In this document: one piece after another, positions 26,497 through 36,926 of the stretch
How positions within the stretch are numbered: position 1 is the stretch's first letter
Layout of the letters: each line of letters opens with the position of its first letter
Origin: Acidobacteriota bacterium
Lineage (GTDB): Bacteria > Acidobacteriota > Terriglobia > UBA7540
Direction of reading: 5' to 3'
DNA: 64,000 nucleotides
NCBI GenBank assembly: GCA_902812465.1
Contig: CADDZE010000003.1
Location: 1-64,000 of the forward strand
Translations under genes and position numbers: made by a program
Notes under the pieces: generated by a model
What the model was told of the DNA's origin: nothing
What the model saw: the letters and a program-made list of their open reading frames with translations, nothing else
Database searches by the model: none

Positions 26497-26551
26497 GAAT
26501 CGATGGGTCGGTCCGCACGCCCGGCAACTGAGTGATAAAGGACAACGACGC

Positions 26552-27733
26552 ATGAAGCCTCTCATCAAGACACGGCTTTTCACTCCGGGTCCCACGCCCC
26601 TGCTACTAGAGGCCCAGGCACGCGCCCTGGCCAGCAATTTCAATCACCGCACCGAGGAGTTTCGCCGGCTGGTGCGTGAGACAATCGAGCACCTGCGCTA
26701 CTTCTTTAATACGCAGAACGATGTGCTCCTTTTTGCCAGCTCGGGAACTGGAGCCATGGAAGGAGCGGTTACAAACCTGCTCTCCCCCGGCGACCGTGTC
26801 CTGGTGGGCACGGCGGGCAAATTCGGGGAACGCTGGGTCGGTTTGGCCGAAGCCTACGGCATGCAGGTTAGCAAGGTCGAGGCACCGTACGGGCATCCTC
26901 TGGACATAGAGGAAATGCGCCGGCAGATCGAGTCCGCTGGACCCTTTCGCGCTGTTTTCGTTCAGGCTACCGAGACTTCCACGGGAGTCACGCATGACGT
27001 CAAAGCTCTGGGGGAGATGGTACGCTCGTTGCCCGAAACGTGCCTGATCGTCGACGCCATTACCGGCCTGGGGACCATGGACCTGCGGCCGGATGAATGG
27101 GGCTTGGATGTAGTGATCGGTGGCTCCCAGAAGGCGACGATGATTGCGCCCGGCCTCGCATTCGCCAGTGTCAGTGACAAGGCTTGGAAACAGATCGAAC
27201 GCGCCAGGTGCCCCCGCTTCTACTTCGACTTCGCCAAGGAACGCAAGAGCCTGGCCAAAGGCGAGTCCAGCTACACGCCGGCCATCACGCTGCTGGTCAG
27301 TCTGCACGCCGCCCTCGAGTATTTGCGAGCGTTCGGACGCGAGAACCTCATCGCCAACGCGGCATTGCTGGCGGAAGCCGCACGCCAAGCAGTCAAAGCA
27401 CTAGGACTGAAGCTCTTCGCCCAGCATTCGCCCTCGAACGCCGTCACCGCCGTGTGCGCACCGCAGGGCATGGATTCGGGCGCCATCATCAAGGCGATGC
27501 GCGAGCGCTTCGGAGCCGTCGTAGCCAATGGGCAAGGCTCGATGAAGGGGAAGATTTTCCGCCTCGCTCATCTCGGTTACTACGACGCCTGTGACCTTTT
27601 CTCCGCGATCGCTTGCCTGGAGGTCGTGCTGGCTCAGCTGGGATGTTCCATTGAGCTCGGCCGCGGCGTCGCAGCCGCGCAAGAGACTTACCTGCGCCTG
27701 CAATCGCCGGCGCTGGCCAGTGTGACCGCTTGA
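26552..27733 (+). CDS. Class V PLP aminotransferase, alanine/serine-glyoxylate type, probable phosphoserine aminotransferase
   Basis: This 393-residue protein is a fold type I, class V aminotransferase. Marks are LFTPGPTPLLLEAQA and NHRTEEFRRLV at the start, FASSGTGAMEGAVTNL, QATETSTGVTHDVKAL, VDAITGLGTMDLRPDEWGLD and the Schiff-base lysine in VIGGSQKATMIAPG. By family it could transaminate serine, alanine or glyoxylate. Its stop lies only a few bases before serA, so they form one operon. That makes the phosphoserine aminotransferase step of serine synthesis the likely role, as known for related enzymes in some archaea and bacteria lacking classical SerC. This role is inferred from context. 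Confidence 0.88.
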   Translation: MKPLIKTRLFTPGPTPLLLEAQARALASNFNHRTEEFRRLVRETIEHLRYFFNTQNDVLLFASSGTGAMEGAVTNLLSPGDRVLVGTAGKFGERWVGLAEAYGMQVSKVEAPYGHPLDIEEMRRQIESAGPFRAVFVQATETSTGVTHDVKALGEMVRSLPETCLIVDAITGLGTMDLRPDEWGLDVVIGGSQKATMIAPGLAFASVSDKAWKQIERARCPRFYFDFAKERKSLAKGESSYTPAITLLVSLHAALEYLRAFGRENLIANAALLAEAARQAVKALGLKLFAQHSPSNAVTAVCAPQGMDSGAIIKAMRERFGAVVANGQGSMKGKIFRLAHLGYYDACDLFSAIACLEVVLAQLGCSIELGRGVAAAQETYLRLQSPALASVTA

Positions 27734-27737
27734 AACC

Positions 27738-29321
27738 ATGAAAATTCTTATAGCAGACGATATTTCCGAGCGGAGCATCAGTCTGCTGCAGGGAGAGCCC
27801 TCCTGGCAGGTTGTATATCTCCCTGGCTCGGCGGGCCAGTCGCTGGAGGAGGAGATCCGCGACGCCGATGCCCTGATTGTTCGCAGTGCCACCAAAGTCA
27901 CCGCTGATCTTCTCGAGCGGGCAGCACAACTGCGGGTGATTGGCAGAGCCGGGGTAGGGGTGGACAATGTCGACCTGGAAGCGGCCACGCTCCGCGGCGT
28001 CGTGGTGATGAACACACCGGGGGGCAACGCGACCAGCGTTGCGGAACACACCCTCGCCTTGCTGCTGGCGCTGGCCCGGTCGATTCCGCTGGCTGATAGC
28101 CAGCTGAAACAAGGCCGCTGGGAGAAGAAAAACCTTGTGGGCATCGAGCTGAGGGGCAAGACCCTGGGCTTAATCGGCTTGGGTAATATTGGAGCCGAAG
28201 TGGCTCGTCTGGCCCACGCCTTCCAGATGGAAGTCCTCGCCTACGATCCCTATGTGCCAGCGCTACTGGCCGCGGAGCGTAACGTGAAGCTGGTGGGGCT
28301 CGAGGAGCTGCTAGGCGGCAGCGACTTTATCAGCCTGCACGCTTCGGCCACCCGCGAAACGCATCACTTGCTGAACGCCCGGACGCTGGCTAGGACGCGA
28401 CCCGGGGTCCGCATCGTCAACTGTGCGCGAGGCGAGCTGATCAAGGAGGATGACCTCCTGGCCGCGCTGGAGAGCGGCCAGGTGGCCGGCGCCGCGCTGG
28501 ACGTCTTCGAGGTCGAGCCCCCCAAGGACCCGCGGCTGGTCCGCCATCCTAACGTGATCGCTACCCCTCACATCGCCGGATCGACCGAGGAGGCGCAGGA
28601 GATTGTCGGCATTCGCATCGCCGAGCAGGTGCGCGACTTTCTCATGACGGGCATCGCCCGCCACGCTGTCAATATGCCGTCTCTCTCTCCCGAGGAATAC
28701 AAGAAGCTGCAGCCGTACCTGCAACTGGGTGAAAAGCTCGGGTCGTTCCTGGTGCAAGTGCTGGCCGGCGCACCCGAAGAAGTGCGCATCAGCTACGACG
28801 GCGGGCTGGCGGAGCTGAACACCCACCTGGTCAAGAACGCGGTGCTAAAGGGGATGCTGGGGCAAGTGCTTTCGGAAGAAGTCAACTTGGTGAATGCATC
28901 AACTCACGCGAAGCACCGCGGTATTGAGGTGGTGGAACTGCGCAGCGCTCGGCGGGCCGCTTATTCGAGCTCATTAGGCATCGCCTTGCGCTGTGCAACC
29001 GCTAGCGCATCCGTGTTGGGCATGGTGGGCCTGCGAAGCTCCTTACACATCCTCGGTATCAACGACATCGATATCGAAGCCCCGCTCCGCGGCATCATCC
29101 TGTATATTCGCAACCGCGACGTGCCGGGGGTCATCGGCCGGGTTGGAACGCTGCTTGGCAATCACAACATCAATATCGCTAACTTTGCCCTAGGGCGGAA
29201 TCCAGAGTCACACGAAGCCATCGGATTAGTCAACGTCGACCAGCCGATTCCGGAGGCGGCGCAGCACGAAATCCGCGAGATTCCCGCGGTCGAGGACGTT
29301 CGGGTGATCACTGTCGACTGA
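27738..29321 (+). CDS. serA: D-3-phosphoglycerate dehydrogenase
   Basis: This 527-residue protein is the long SerA form. It has the catalytic domain start KILIADDISERSISLL, LRVIGRAGVGVDNVDLEAA, the NAD fold KTLGLIGLGNIGAEVARLA, HASATRETHHLLN, IVNCARGELIKEDDL, ALDVFEVEPP and the catalytic His in IATPHIAGSTEEAQ. The intervening domain and a C-terminal ACT domain (GIILYIRNRDVPGVIGRVGT) follow. It oxidises 3-phosphoglycerate in the first step of serine synthesis, and the ACT domain usually binds serine as feedback inhibitor. It is co-transcribed with the aminotransferase. Confidence 0.96.
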   Translation: MKILIADDISERSISLLQGEPSWQVVYLPGSAGQSLEEEIRDADALIVRSATKVTADLLERAAQLRVIGRAGVGVDNVDLEAATLRGVVVMNTPGGNATSVAEHTLALLLALARSIPLADSQLKQGRWEKKNLVGIELRGKTLGLIGLGNIGAEVARLAHAFQMEVLAYDPYVPALLAAERNVKLVGLEELLGGSDFISLHASATRETHHLLNARTLARTRPGVRIVNCARGELIKEDDLLAALESGQVAGAALDVFEVEPPKDPRLVRHPNVIATPHIAGSTEEAQEIVGIRIAEQVRDFLMTGIARHAVNMPSLSPEEYKKLQPYLQLGEKLGSFLVQVLAGAPEEVRISYDGGLAELNTHLVKNAVLKGMLGQVLSEEVNLVNASTHAKHRGIEVVELRSARRAAYSSSLGIALRCATASASVLGMVGLRSSLHILGINDIDIEAPLRGIILYIRNRDVPGVIGRVGTLLGNHNINIANFALGRNPESHEAIGLVNVDQPIPEAAQHEIREIPAVEDVRVITVD

Positions 29322-29365
29322 CGGAGAGCACCTCCTCCCATCCCTTACCACATCGGCCGATCAGC

Positions 29366-29839
29366 ATGAGGGCCTGGGTCTTCAAGGTCAACACCAAGCG
29401 CGGCTGGGAATTCGACCGATACTTCCGCTCACGCGCCCGCCGGCCCTATCCCATGGGCAGCGCAGGGTGGATCCGCAGTGCCTTGAGCCTCCGCTATTTG
29501 CGCGAGCAGGTGCAGCGCGGCGACCTTTTCTTCTGCTACGAAGCGGATCGGAAGCGAGTGGTGGGATTGGCGCGGGCCGCGAGCGATGGGCGCGATCCCG
29601 AAGGCAAGGGAGCGCTAGTGCACTTCTGCCCGCCGCGTGAAGCCCTGCGCTTCGATCATCCGCTCCAGCGCCATCCTGACCTCGATCATGTCTTGGCGTT
29701 TACCCCCCAGCGCGGCCGCGGAACTATCCAGCCGCTCGACCGGGATGAGCTCGCCCACCTGCGCCGCCTTATCTGGCGCCGTAACCCGCAGCAGGGTTCC
29801 GCTGTCCGGCGATTCTTTGCATCTCCTGACGGGCTCTAA
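29366..29839 (+). CDS. Small protein with EVE/PUA-like features
   Basis: A 157-residue protein starting with MRAWVFKVNTKRGWEF. The order Trp-Lys-x-Asn near the start, then LREQVQRGDLFFCYEADRKRVVGLARA, resembles the EVE/PUA-like fold, which binds modified bases in DNA or RNA. The second half is less typical (HPLQRHPDLDHVL, RLIWRRNPQQGSAVRRFF). The assignment is by eye and moderate. The gene lies 44 bases after serA on the same strand and may be co-transcribed, though no functional link is evident. Confidence 0.6.
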   Translation: MRAWVFKVNTKRGWEFDRYFRSRARRPYPMGSAGWIRSALSLRYLREQVQRGDLFFCYEADRKRVVGLARAASDGRDPEGKGALVHFCPPREALRFDHPLQRHPDLDHVLAFTPQRGRGTIQPLDRDELAHLRRLIWRRNPQQGSAVRRFFASPDGL

Positions 29840-29951
29840 CAGGGAAGAGTGAGGAAGCAGGTCGGCAGCCGACAAAGTTCGTCAGTCAGCGGTCCCAGCG
29901 GTCACTGCTGCGGAATAGCGGTTCGGTTCACAACAAACTAAAATATGAGCT

Positions 29952-30791
29952 GTGAGTCTTCTCTATGCGGAAGCAGCCCTCTTGGGTCTCGTGTTTGGGA
30001 GCTTCCTCAATGTCTGTATTGCTCGGCTGCCGTGCCATGAATCGATCGTGTCCCCACGCTCCCACTGCCGGGCGTGCGGAACGCGCATTTGCTGGTATGA
30101 CAATATCCCCGTCCTCAGCTATATGCTGCTTGGCGGGCGCTGCCGGTTTTGCCGGGAGCGCATCTCCCTAATCTACCCGCTGGTGGAAGCGCTGACCGCG
30201 CTCGGGGTTGTCGCAGCGATGGCCGTTTACGGTCCTTCTCTGGAGTTCGTTAAGTGCACGCTGCTGATGATGCTTTTAGTGATTGTAATCTTCACGGACC
30301 TGCTGGAGCGTAGGATCCCCCACCCGGTAACGATCTTTGGCATTGCCGCGGGACTTGGATTCAGCTTCATCGTCCCCGTGGACAATCGGCCGCTCGAATG
30401 GGCGTTGCTTCATACGGGCGTCGTTCTTGAGGGAACCGTATCTTCGGTGGTGGGGGCCGTTGCCGGGGGCTTATTCGGCGCAGGGTTATTTTACTTCGTT
30501 GGCTGGCTATTCATCCATTTCCTGCATAAGGACGCCTTAGGCTTCGGTGACGTGATGCTGATGGGTCTTATCGGAACGTTCCTTGGAATACCGCTAACCT
30601 ATCTCACAATTCTGATGGGATCACTCTTGGGAATCATAACCGCCGTCATACTAGCAGCAGTGGACAAACGCTTCCGAAGCGGCTACCACTGGCCTTACGG
30701 AAGCTTCCTCGGCACGGCAGCGATTTACGCCAGCCTCTTTGGCCAGCCGCTTCTCGATGCCTACCTTCGCTCATTCCACGGCACACCGTAG
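29952..30791 (+). CDS. Prepilin peptidase (type IV leader peptidase/N-methyltransferase)
   Basis: A 279-residue polytopic membrane protein starting with GTG. It opens with GLVFGSFLNVCIARLP and a four-Cys zinc site (CRACGTRICWYDNIPVLSY ... CRFC) followed by YPLVEALTA, the methyltransferase part. The two catalytic aspartates lie in IVIFTDLLERRIP and LGFGDVMLMGLIG. It cleaves the leader of type IV pilins or pseudopilins at the inner membrane and N-methylates the new end. No pilin gene is nearby. It converges with purQ. Confidence 0.93.
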   Translation: MSLLYAEAALLGLVFGSFLNVCIARLPCHESIVSPRSHCRACGTRICWYDNIPVLSYMLLGGRCRFCRERISLIYPLVEALTALGVVAAMAVYGPSLEFVKCTLLMMLLVIVIFTDLLERRIPHPVTIFGIAAGLGFSFIVPVDNRPLEWALLHTGVVLEGTVSSVVGAVAGGLFGAGLFYFVGWLFIHFLHKDALGFGDVMLMGLIGTFLGIPLTYLTILMGSLLGIITAVILAAVDKRFRSGYHWPYGSFLGTAAIYASLFGQPLLDAYLRSFHGTP

Positions 30792-30920
30792 ACCGGAGGT
30801 GGCCCACTCCCCGCAGGCATGCCTCGCCGCCTACCGACGTTTGGGATTCCACGAACGCAAAGCTCCGGGCACTCGCTAGTCCTCGGTGGCCCAGCAGAAC
30901 GTCCCATCCGCTGGTTGCAA

Positions 30921-31661
30921 CTAACCCGGGTGCAAAAACCGCACCAGGTTGCGGAAGAGCTTCAGTCCGTCCTGCGAGTAATGCACAGGCAGCGCGGCAC
31001 GCTCTGGATGGGGCATCAAGCCCAGAACCAGGCCTGTTTGATCGGTAATGCCAGCAATGCCTGCCGGGGACCCGCTGGGGTTCTCAGGATAATGTATGGT
31101 GGGAGTCTGGCCTGCCGCATAGCGGAATACTACGTGGGAGTCGGCCAGGCTCTCAGCCGGACAGGCAAACGCGCGGCCCTCTCCGTGGGCGCTAGGCATC
31201 TCCAGGAACTCACCGGCAAGGCCTTCCGTCCACATGCACGGCGTGGCTGATACGTGCAGGCGCACCTTGCGGTCCTCGAAGTGCGCCGACTGATTCTCGA
31301 GCAGCGCCAGCGAGCGATTGCCCAGCGTACGAGCCGGCAGGATACCCGACTCGGCGAGCACTTGGAATCCGTTACACACGCCGAGCAGCGGCTTGCGCGA
31401 CTCGAGAAACTCGACGAGCTGGTCGCGCAGCCTGGCCACCAGCATCGCTGCGAAAATCCTTCCTGCGCCCAGATGATCGCCGTAGGAGAATCCCCCAGGG
31501 ATCACCGCCGCCTGGAAATCCCCCAGGCGGGCTTTTCCTTGCAGCAGGTCGCGCAGCAGAACCAGTTGCGCCCGGCCGCCCGCCGCTTCGATCGCGACGG
31601 CGGTTTCCTCATGGCAATTCGTTCCTGGCGCGTAAAGAACCGCGGTGGTCGGGTTCGCCAT
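30921..31661 (-). CDS. purQ: Phosphoribosylformylglycinamidine synthase, glutaminase subunit
   Basis: This 246-residue protein is a class I glutamine amidotransferase of the PurQ type. It has LYAPGTNCHEETA, VIPGGFSYGDHLGAGRIFA, the nucleophile in LLGVCNGFQVLAESG and the His-Glu pair in LGLMPHPERA. It supplies ammonia to PurL for the fourth step of purine synthesis. It lies 54 bases downstream of purL on the same strand. The PurS function appears to be built into the neighbouring PurL. Confidence 0.94.
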   Translation of the reverse strand: MANPTTAVLYAPGTNCHEETAVAIEAAGGRAQLVLLRDLLQGKARLGDFQAAVIPGGFSYGDHLGAGRIFAAMLVARLRDQLVEFLESRKPLLGVCNGFQVLAESGILPARTLGNRSLALLENQSAHFEDRKVRLHVSATPCMWTEGLAGEFLEMPSAHGEGRAFACPAESLADSHVVFRYAAGQTPTIHYPENPSGSPAGIAGITDQTGLVLGLMPHPERAALPVHYSQDGLKLFRNLVRFLHPG

Positions 31662-31715
31662 CTATATGCCTCCGCAAGCCATTCTGGAAGCGGTGTACGA
31701 ATCGCTCTTTCCCGT

Positions 31716-34544
31716 TCATTCCAGCACCTCGCGAAACGTCCGGCTCCAGATCTCGGCTAACTCGGCGATGGGGCTGCTCCACAGCTCATGATCGCCGTCC
31801 GCCAGCACGAGCTGCGGCACGGGCGTAACTTCACCAAGCACGCGGTAGGGGATAGCGTCTAAGGCGGGGGCTATCTCAACGTCTGCTGGAACCTCGAGCA
31901 GGACCGAGCCAACAAACTCTCCAAAAAGCATTCCGTCTCGGCGCTCGCCTCCTAACAACGGAAGATCGAGATAGACTCCGAATCCCGAGCCCAAGCAGGA
32001 CTCAAAGAGGCGCAACGCCAGCCCACCCTCCGCGATGGCTGAGCCCGAAAGGTAAATGCCGTCTCGGTGCAATCGCCGGAGTGCGTCCCATAAGGCGCGA
32101 ATCGACGTCGCATCGTAGGCATCCGCCAGGCGGCCTTGGCGCTGGCCGTAACTGTCCGCATAAACGCTGCCGCCCAAGGCGTGACTATCGATGTGTCCCA
32201 CCAGCAAGATCTTGCTTCCGGCTCGCTTGAACTCCTTGGTCACCAAACGCCCGACATCCGGAACGCGGCCCATGGCGGCGACCACGAGCGTGAAGGGGAC
32301 ATCAATCGTTAGCCCATCCGTCTCCAACGTCCCCGAGCTCGAGTCCTTACCCGAGATAAATGGCACACCGATCTCGACGGAGAAGTCGGCAATCGTCTCC
32401 ACCATGCGCTTTAGCTGATAGGCTACCTCCGGCCGGATGCGCGGCGTATAGAAGTTGTCGCACAGGACCAAGTCGCGGTAGTCGACACCCGCCACGACCG
32501 CTTTGGTAATGGCCTCTATCATCATCAGCCTGGCCATGGCCGAGGGGCCATCGGGCACGGCCTCAGCGTAGAAGGGGTTGTAGGCGACTGTGGTGACCAA
32601 GCCATACTTCCGGCCGCGCAGAGGGGCCGACGCGTAAAAGTTGGTAGGCATGCGGTGATGGCGCCCGCCGTAGGGACCAATCACCGTCCGCCCCTGCACC
32701 GTGGTATCAAAGCGCACGGCCGCCGCACTCTGATCGGCGCAGTGGTAATGGCCCAGCACGCGGTGGAAGGCGGCCGCCCATTCATGCGCAGTGCGAGGCT
32801 CCGGGATCGCTACCGCCCTTGGCGCCGCCTGGGCGCTCGATTCCACGCCAGGCGGCGCGATTTCGGCAGGCTCGATAGGGCATGCACCCCAAAGGAACTC
32901 CATCTCGAGGTCTACTACCTTCTCTCCGCGCCACACCGCCTCAAAACGCCGCGTATCGGTGAACCGGCCGATCGTCGCGTGGTCCACTTCGTAGCTATCG
33001 AGGATGGTTTCGGCCTCCGCAAGCTTCTCCTGCGGGATGACGAGCAACATGCGCTCCTGCGACTCGGATAGCAGGATTTCCCAAGCAGTCAGGCTGCGAT
33101 CCTTCAGCGGAACTCGGTCGAGGTCTAGCCAGATGCCGGTTTCTGCGGCCATCTCGCCCGCCGCGCAGGAGATGCCTCCCGCGCCCAGGTCGGTGATCGA
33201 GCGGATGCAGCCCGCGTCGCGTAGCACGGGAATAGCAGTGGTAAATTTCCTCTGAGTGATGGGGTGGCCGATTTGCACGGCGGCCGCATCCTTTTCGAGC
33301 GTTTGCCCGCTCATCCCGACGGAGCTGGCTGTGGCGCCGTGGATGCCGTCGCGCCCCGTCTCACCGCCGATCAGCAGTGCAAGATCCCCTGGTTGCGGCC
33401 GCTCCTTGAGCGCGTGCGCTCGCGGTACCAAACCTATGGAGTGTCCCAGAGCCAAACACTTCGCGTAGCCAGGATGGATGCGATAGAGAGAATGCATCAT
33501 GGGAATACCCATGGGATTGTTGTAGTAGGCCGTGGCGCGTACAGCCTCCGACACGATGAATTGTGGCGGCAACACGCCCTTCGGAACCTGCTCGTCCGGT
33601 AGGCGAGGATCCAGGGTGCCCATGATAGTGGTGCCGCCGATGGGATACGCCCCGCGTCCGAAGCCCAACGTGTCCCGAATCACGCCCCCGTGCTTGGTGG
33701 CCACTCCGCCAAATGGCGCAATCGAACTGGGGAAATTATGGGTCTCACCTTTGATCGTCACTACCCAGTCCTCGTAGAATTCCATGCCGCCTGCATTATC
33801 CTGGAATGCAGACACAACCAGCGGGTGCGCGATGCGCGAGGTTGCTTCCGCCAGCCGCTTGAGCAATCCCAAGCCCTTCCACGTTGTGTGATAGCAGTGG
33901 TCGCTCCAGCTCTGCACCAGAATTTCGATCTCGGCGTCGGTGTGCGGTCGGCCTATTTGGCGTTCGTGAGTTTGGATCACTCTCAGCTGCGAGAGCGGAG
34001 CGTACCATGAGCGTGACTGGGAAAGCTCCGCCAGCCGATTGTCATCGAGCCCTTCGAAGGAAATCCTCGTCACCGGCGAGGGTGTGCCACTGGGGCGCAA
34101 CGTGGTGACGGCTTCGCCGGGCTCGCGGATACGCTCCACTACCGGGTTGTAAAGAAAGCGAGCCGCCAGCCGATGTGCTTCCGCTTCGCTAACCCCGGCC
34201 AACTGATAACGCTTGCTCAACCGAGCGAACTCCAGCCTGCTTTCTCCTACGGCTCGGGACGCGGTAAGCAGCGACGGCGTCTCCGGATCGGTCACTGCCG
34301 GGCGATAGGCAATTTCCACTATCGGTCCATGCGCCGGGTCAAGCCGGCTTTGCGACGAGGCGGTTTGGTAAAGCGGGTTGACGAGAAGGGATGTCAGTTT
34401 TCCAACGTCGATGTCACCCTCCAGCCAGTAGACACGCTCGATCACCACGCCGCTCAAACTGGCGCAATGCCGGCGCAGAACCTCCAGCCAGTGGCGAGCT
34501 TCCGCGTCGTCCCGAGAGAGCGTATAGACCGTGTGGACGGGCAT
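31716..34544 (-). CDS. purL: Phosphoribosylformylglycinamidine synthase subunit PurL with N-terminal PurS-like extension
   Basis: This 942-residue protein is longer than the usual small PurL (about 740). The first ~90 residues (MPVHTVYTLSRDDAEARHW) form a PurS-like alpha/beta segment, followed by the linker helix with SKRYQLAGVSEAEA. The synthetase core then shows QSWSDHCYHTTWK, KGETHNFPSSIAPFGGVATKHGG, IRDTLGFG, GGTTIMGTLDPR, GGETGRDGIHGAT, ITDLGAGGISCA and LSESQERMLLV. The second half has SGKDSSSG. It uses ATP to convert FGAR to FGAM with ammonia from PurQ, encoded just downstream. No separate purS gene is seen, consistent with fusion. Confidence 0.95.
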   Translation of the reverse strand: MPVHTVYTLSRDDAEARHWLEVLRRHCASLSGVVIERVYWLEGDIDVGKLTSLLVNPLYQTASSQSRLDPAHGPIVEIAYRPAVTDPETPSLLTASRAVGESRLEFARLSKRYQLAGVSEAEAHRLAARFLYNPVVERIREPGEAVTTLRPSGTPSPVTRISFEGLDDNRLAELSQSRSWYAPLSQLRVIQTHERQIGRPHTDAEIEILVQSWSDHCYHTTWKGLGLLKRLAEATSRIAHPLVVSAFQDNAGGMEFYEDWVVTIKGETHNFPSSIAPFGGVATKHGGVIRDTLGFGRGAYPIGGTTIMGTLDPRLPDEQVPKGVLPPQFIVSEAVRATAYYNNPMGIPMMHSLYRIHPGYAKCLALGHSIGLVPRAHALKERPQPGDLALLIGGETGRDGIHGATASSVGMSGQTLEKDAAAVQIGHPITQRKFTTAIPVLRDAGCIRSITDLGAGGISCAAGEMAAETGIWLDLDRVPLKDRSLTAWEILLSESQERMLLVIPQEKLAEAETILDSYEVDHATIGRFTDTRRFEAVWRGEKVVDLEMEFLWGACPIEPAEIAPPGVESSAQAAPRAVAIPEPRTAHEWAAAFHRVLGHYHCADQSAAAVRFDTTVQGRTVIGPYGGRHHRMPTNFYASAPLRGRKYGLVTTVAYNPFYAEAVPDGPSAMARLMMIEAITKAVVAGVDYRDLVLCDNFYTPRIRPEVAYQLKRMVETIADFSVEIGVPFISGKDSSSGTLETDGLTIDVPFTLVVAAMGRVPDVGRLVTKEFKRAGSKILLVGHIDSHALGGSVYADSYGQRQGRLADAYDATSIRALWDALRRLHRDGIYLSGSAIAEGGLALRLFESCLGSGFGVYLDLPLLGGERRDGMLFGEFVGSVLLEVPADVEIAPALDAIPYRVLGEVTPVPQLVLADGDHELWSSPIAELAEIWSRTFREVLE

Positions 34545-34794
34545 GCTTTTGAAATTTCCTAAGTCGTTCGCTTAGGGAACAGCATCAACCGGGGCTACAT
34601 GCGATCTTAGCACGCTTCACGGCGCGCCGCGGCACGAGAACTGGCGGGAGAAGGGTCACGGCCAAAACCCAGCCGGTAAAGAGAGCTTTCCCCGGCCCGG
34701 GCTTTTGGCTGCCGATAGGCTGTCAGGTGTCAACTGCTATGGCGGGAACTGCCCGGCACTATGCTATAGTCGCGTGTCACGACCGGAGAGCTTT

Positions 34795-36878
34795 GTGCGA
34801 CCCTTCAAGCCATACATCCCGGCTGAATCTCGCGAACCCGAGTTCACCCTAAAGGCTTCCTTGGCTGGTATTGTTATGGCGGCGCTGTTTGGCGCCGCCA
34901 ACGCCTACCTTGGTATGAAAGCCGGCCAGACGGTGGCTGCCACTATCCCGGCGGCCGTAATTGCCATTGCTCTCTTCCGGTTGCCATTCTTTCGCGGCGG
35001 CGTGCTCGAACAGAACCTGGCGCGCACGGCCGCTTCCGTGGGAGAAGCGCTGGTTGCCGGCGCCATCTTTACCATTCCGGCGTTCATGATGGTCCACGTT
35101 GGAGGCGATCGTCTGTGGACCGACCTGCGCAGCCACTTTTGGGTGGGGACGTTGATTTTGCTGACCGGCGGGTTGTTGGGTGTGTTCTTCATCATCCTTT
35201 TGCGCCGTCCATTGTGCGTTGATTTGCCGGACCTGCCCTTTCCTGAAAGCACCGCCAGCGCTGAGGTCGTGAAGGCGGGTCAGGGGGGCGCGGCGGATGC
35301 CCCGAAATACGTCTTTGGGGCGATGGGGTTGGGCGCGCTACTGCAGTTGTTAAAGGACGAAAAGGGCTTGCAGGTCTTTAAGGAAGAGGTAGTACTGCCT
35401 TTCTTTCACTTTCCGCGGTCGGCTATTAACTACACTTCAGAAAATCAGCCGCTGGCCACCGTCGCCTACGGTGGGGTATCGCTTACACAACGCCGGCAGC
35501 CTCCCCGGCCCTCCTCGGGATTGGCTACATCATCGGGCCGCGCCTTGCCGCCATCAATTTTTCCGGCGGGGTCATCGCCTGGCTGTTGCTAATTCCTCTG
35601 GTGCTCTTTATCGATCCGGATTTGCCGGGGCGTCTCGGCGTTAGTTCGCGCGCCCTAACGGGAGCGGAAGTGCCCTGGGACGTGGTCAGCAACGCGGTTT
35701 GGTATAGTGTGTTGCGTCCGATTGCGGTCGGGGCAATGCTCACGGGAACGGGCTACACCCTCTACAGCATGCGCGAATCGATCCTGAAGTCGATCCGAGG
35801 CGCGCTGGAAGCATCCGCCAGGGGCGCTGGACAAAACGCGGGCACGCGTCTGGACGCGGACGTCCCCATCCAGTGGACCATCATGGCGATTGCTGCGCTT
35901 GTACCGCCCATCGTGATCATCTACCAGCACTTCGCCCGAAGCTGGACCGCTGCTATTCTCGCCGCCGCAGTCATGACCGTAGCCGGCTTCTTCCTCTGTG
36001 CGGTGGGCGGCTATTTGGTCGGCTTGGTCGAGTCATCCAACCAGCCAGTTTCCGGATTGACATTGTGCGCGCTGGTCATCGCCGCTGTGGTGATGGTGGC
36101 GATAGGCATGAGGGGGGCGGGAGGCGTGGCCGCGGTGCTGGGTGTAGCCTCGGTAGTCTGTTGCGCAACGTGCACCTCTGGCAGCCTGATCCAAGACCTG
36201 AAGGCTGGCTACCTTCTAGGTGGTACGCCTTGGAAAATGGAAGTCGCGGAGGTGTTAAGCATCGCCGTTGTTTCCTTCTTTCTTCTGTTTCCCATCATGT
36301 GGCTGCACGAGGCTAATCTTGTGACGGGCGGAATCGGTGGCCGCGCCTTGCCAGCGCCGCAGGCGGGGCTGATGGCCGAGCTGGCGCAGGGCATTGTGGG
36401 TGGGCAGATAGCTTGGGGGCTGATTGTAATGGGATGCGCCTTGGGGGTGGCACTGATCATGATCGGCGCGCCTTCGCCCATGCTGATCGCCGTGGGAATG
36501 TATCTTCCGCTCGAGACGACTTCGGCTATCTTTGTCGGCGGCTTGATCAAGGGGCTGGCGGACATCGCCGCAGCGCGCGCCGCGGCGCGGCGAGAGGATG
36601 AGGCGGGAGCCAAAGCCCAGTTCGAGGAGCGTGGCACGCTGCTGGCATCGGGATTGATCGCCGGGGAGGCTATCACTGGCATTCTCCTGGCCGTCTTATT
36701 CCTTCGCGGAATCCCTTCGCTCACGCGCGTGATGACGGGCCGGGACACCTTCGCCTTCGTCGAGCCCTGGGGAGGCTGGATCTCGCTGGCTGCCTTCGCC
36801 CTTTTGGCTTACGTGCTAATTTGGATTCCGATTCGGAAACGCGTCTTCGCGTCCAAGGACGTCTCCTCTGTGCTCTAG
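34795..36878 (+). pseudogene. OPT-family oligopeptide transporter, single frameshift
   Basis: Two frames encode one OPT transporter of about 694 residues. The first starts at GTG 34795 (GGAG 9 bases upstream) with KPYIPAESREPEFTLKAS, then AANAYLGMKAGQTV and LEQNLARTAASVGEALVAGA. It is continuous to about 35480. The second, open to 36878, begins in sense with TTPAASPALLGIGY and continues through many membrane helices to a short basic tail. The frames join if one G is added to the GGGG run at 35473-35476, giving GGGIAYTTPA. OPT proteins import small peptides or metal chelates using the proton gradient. The rest of the gene is intact, so this is either a very recent mutation or an under-called base. 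It is divergent from purL. Confidence 0.82.
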
Positions 36879-36926
36879 CATGCGTCTAGCCGCTCGATCC
36901 GGGTTACGAGCCGCACGATCATTGTC

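Noticed and set aside
26606-27388. Minus-strand frame of 260 codons, and similar ones at 27401-28159 and 9206-9943
   Set aside because: They are antisense to the class V aminotransferase, serA and glpD, and are explained by codon bias.
35473-35500. Programmed frameshift in the OPT transporter
   Set aside because: There is no slippery heptamer with a downstream structure, and this family is not known for recoding. A missing G explains it more simply.
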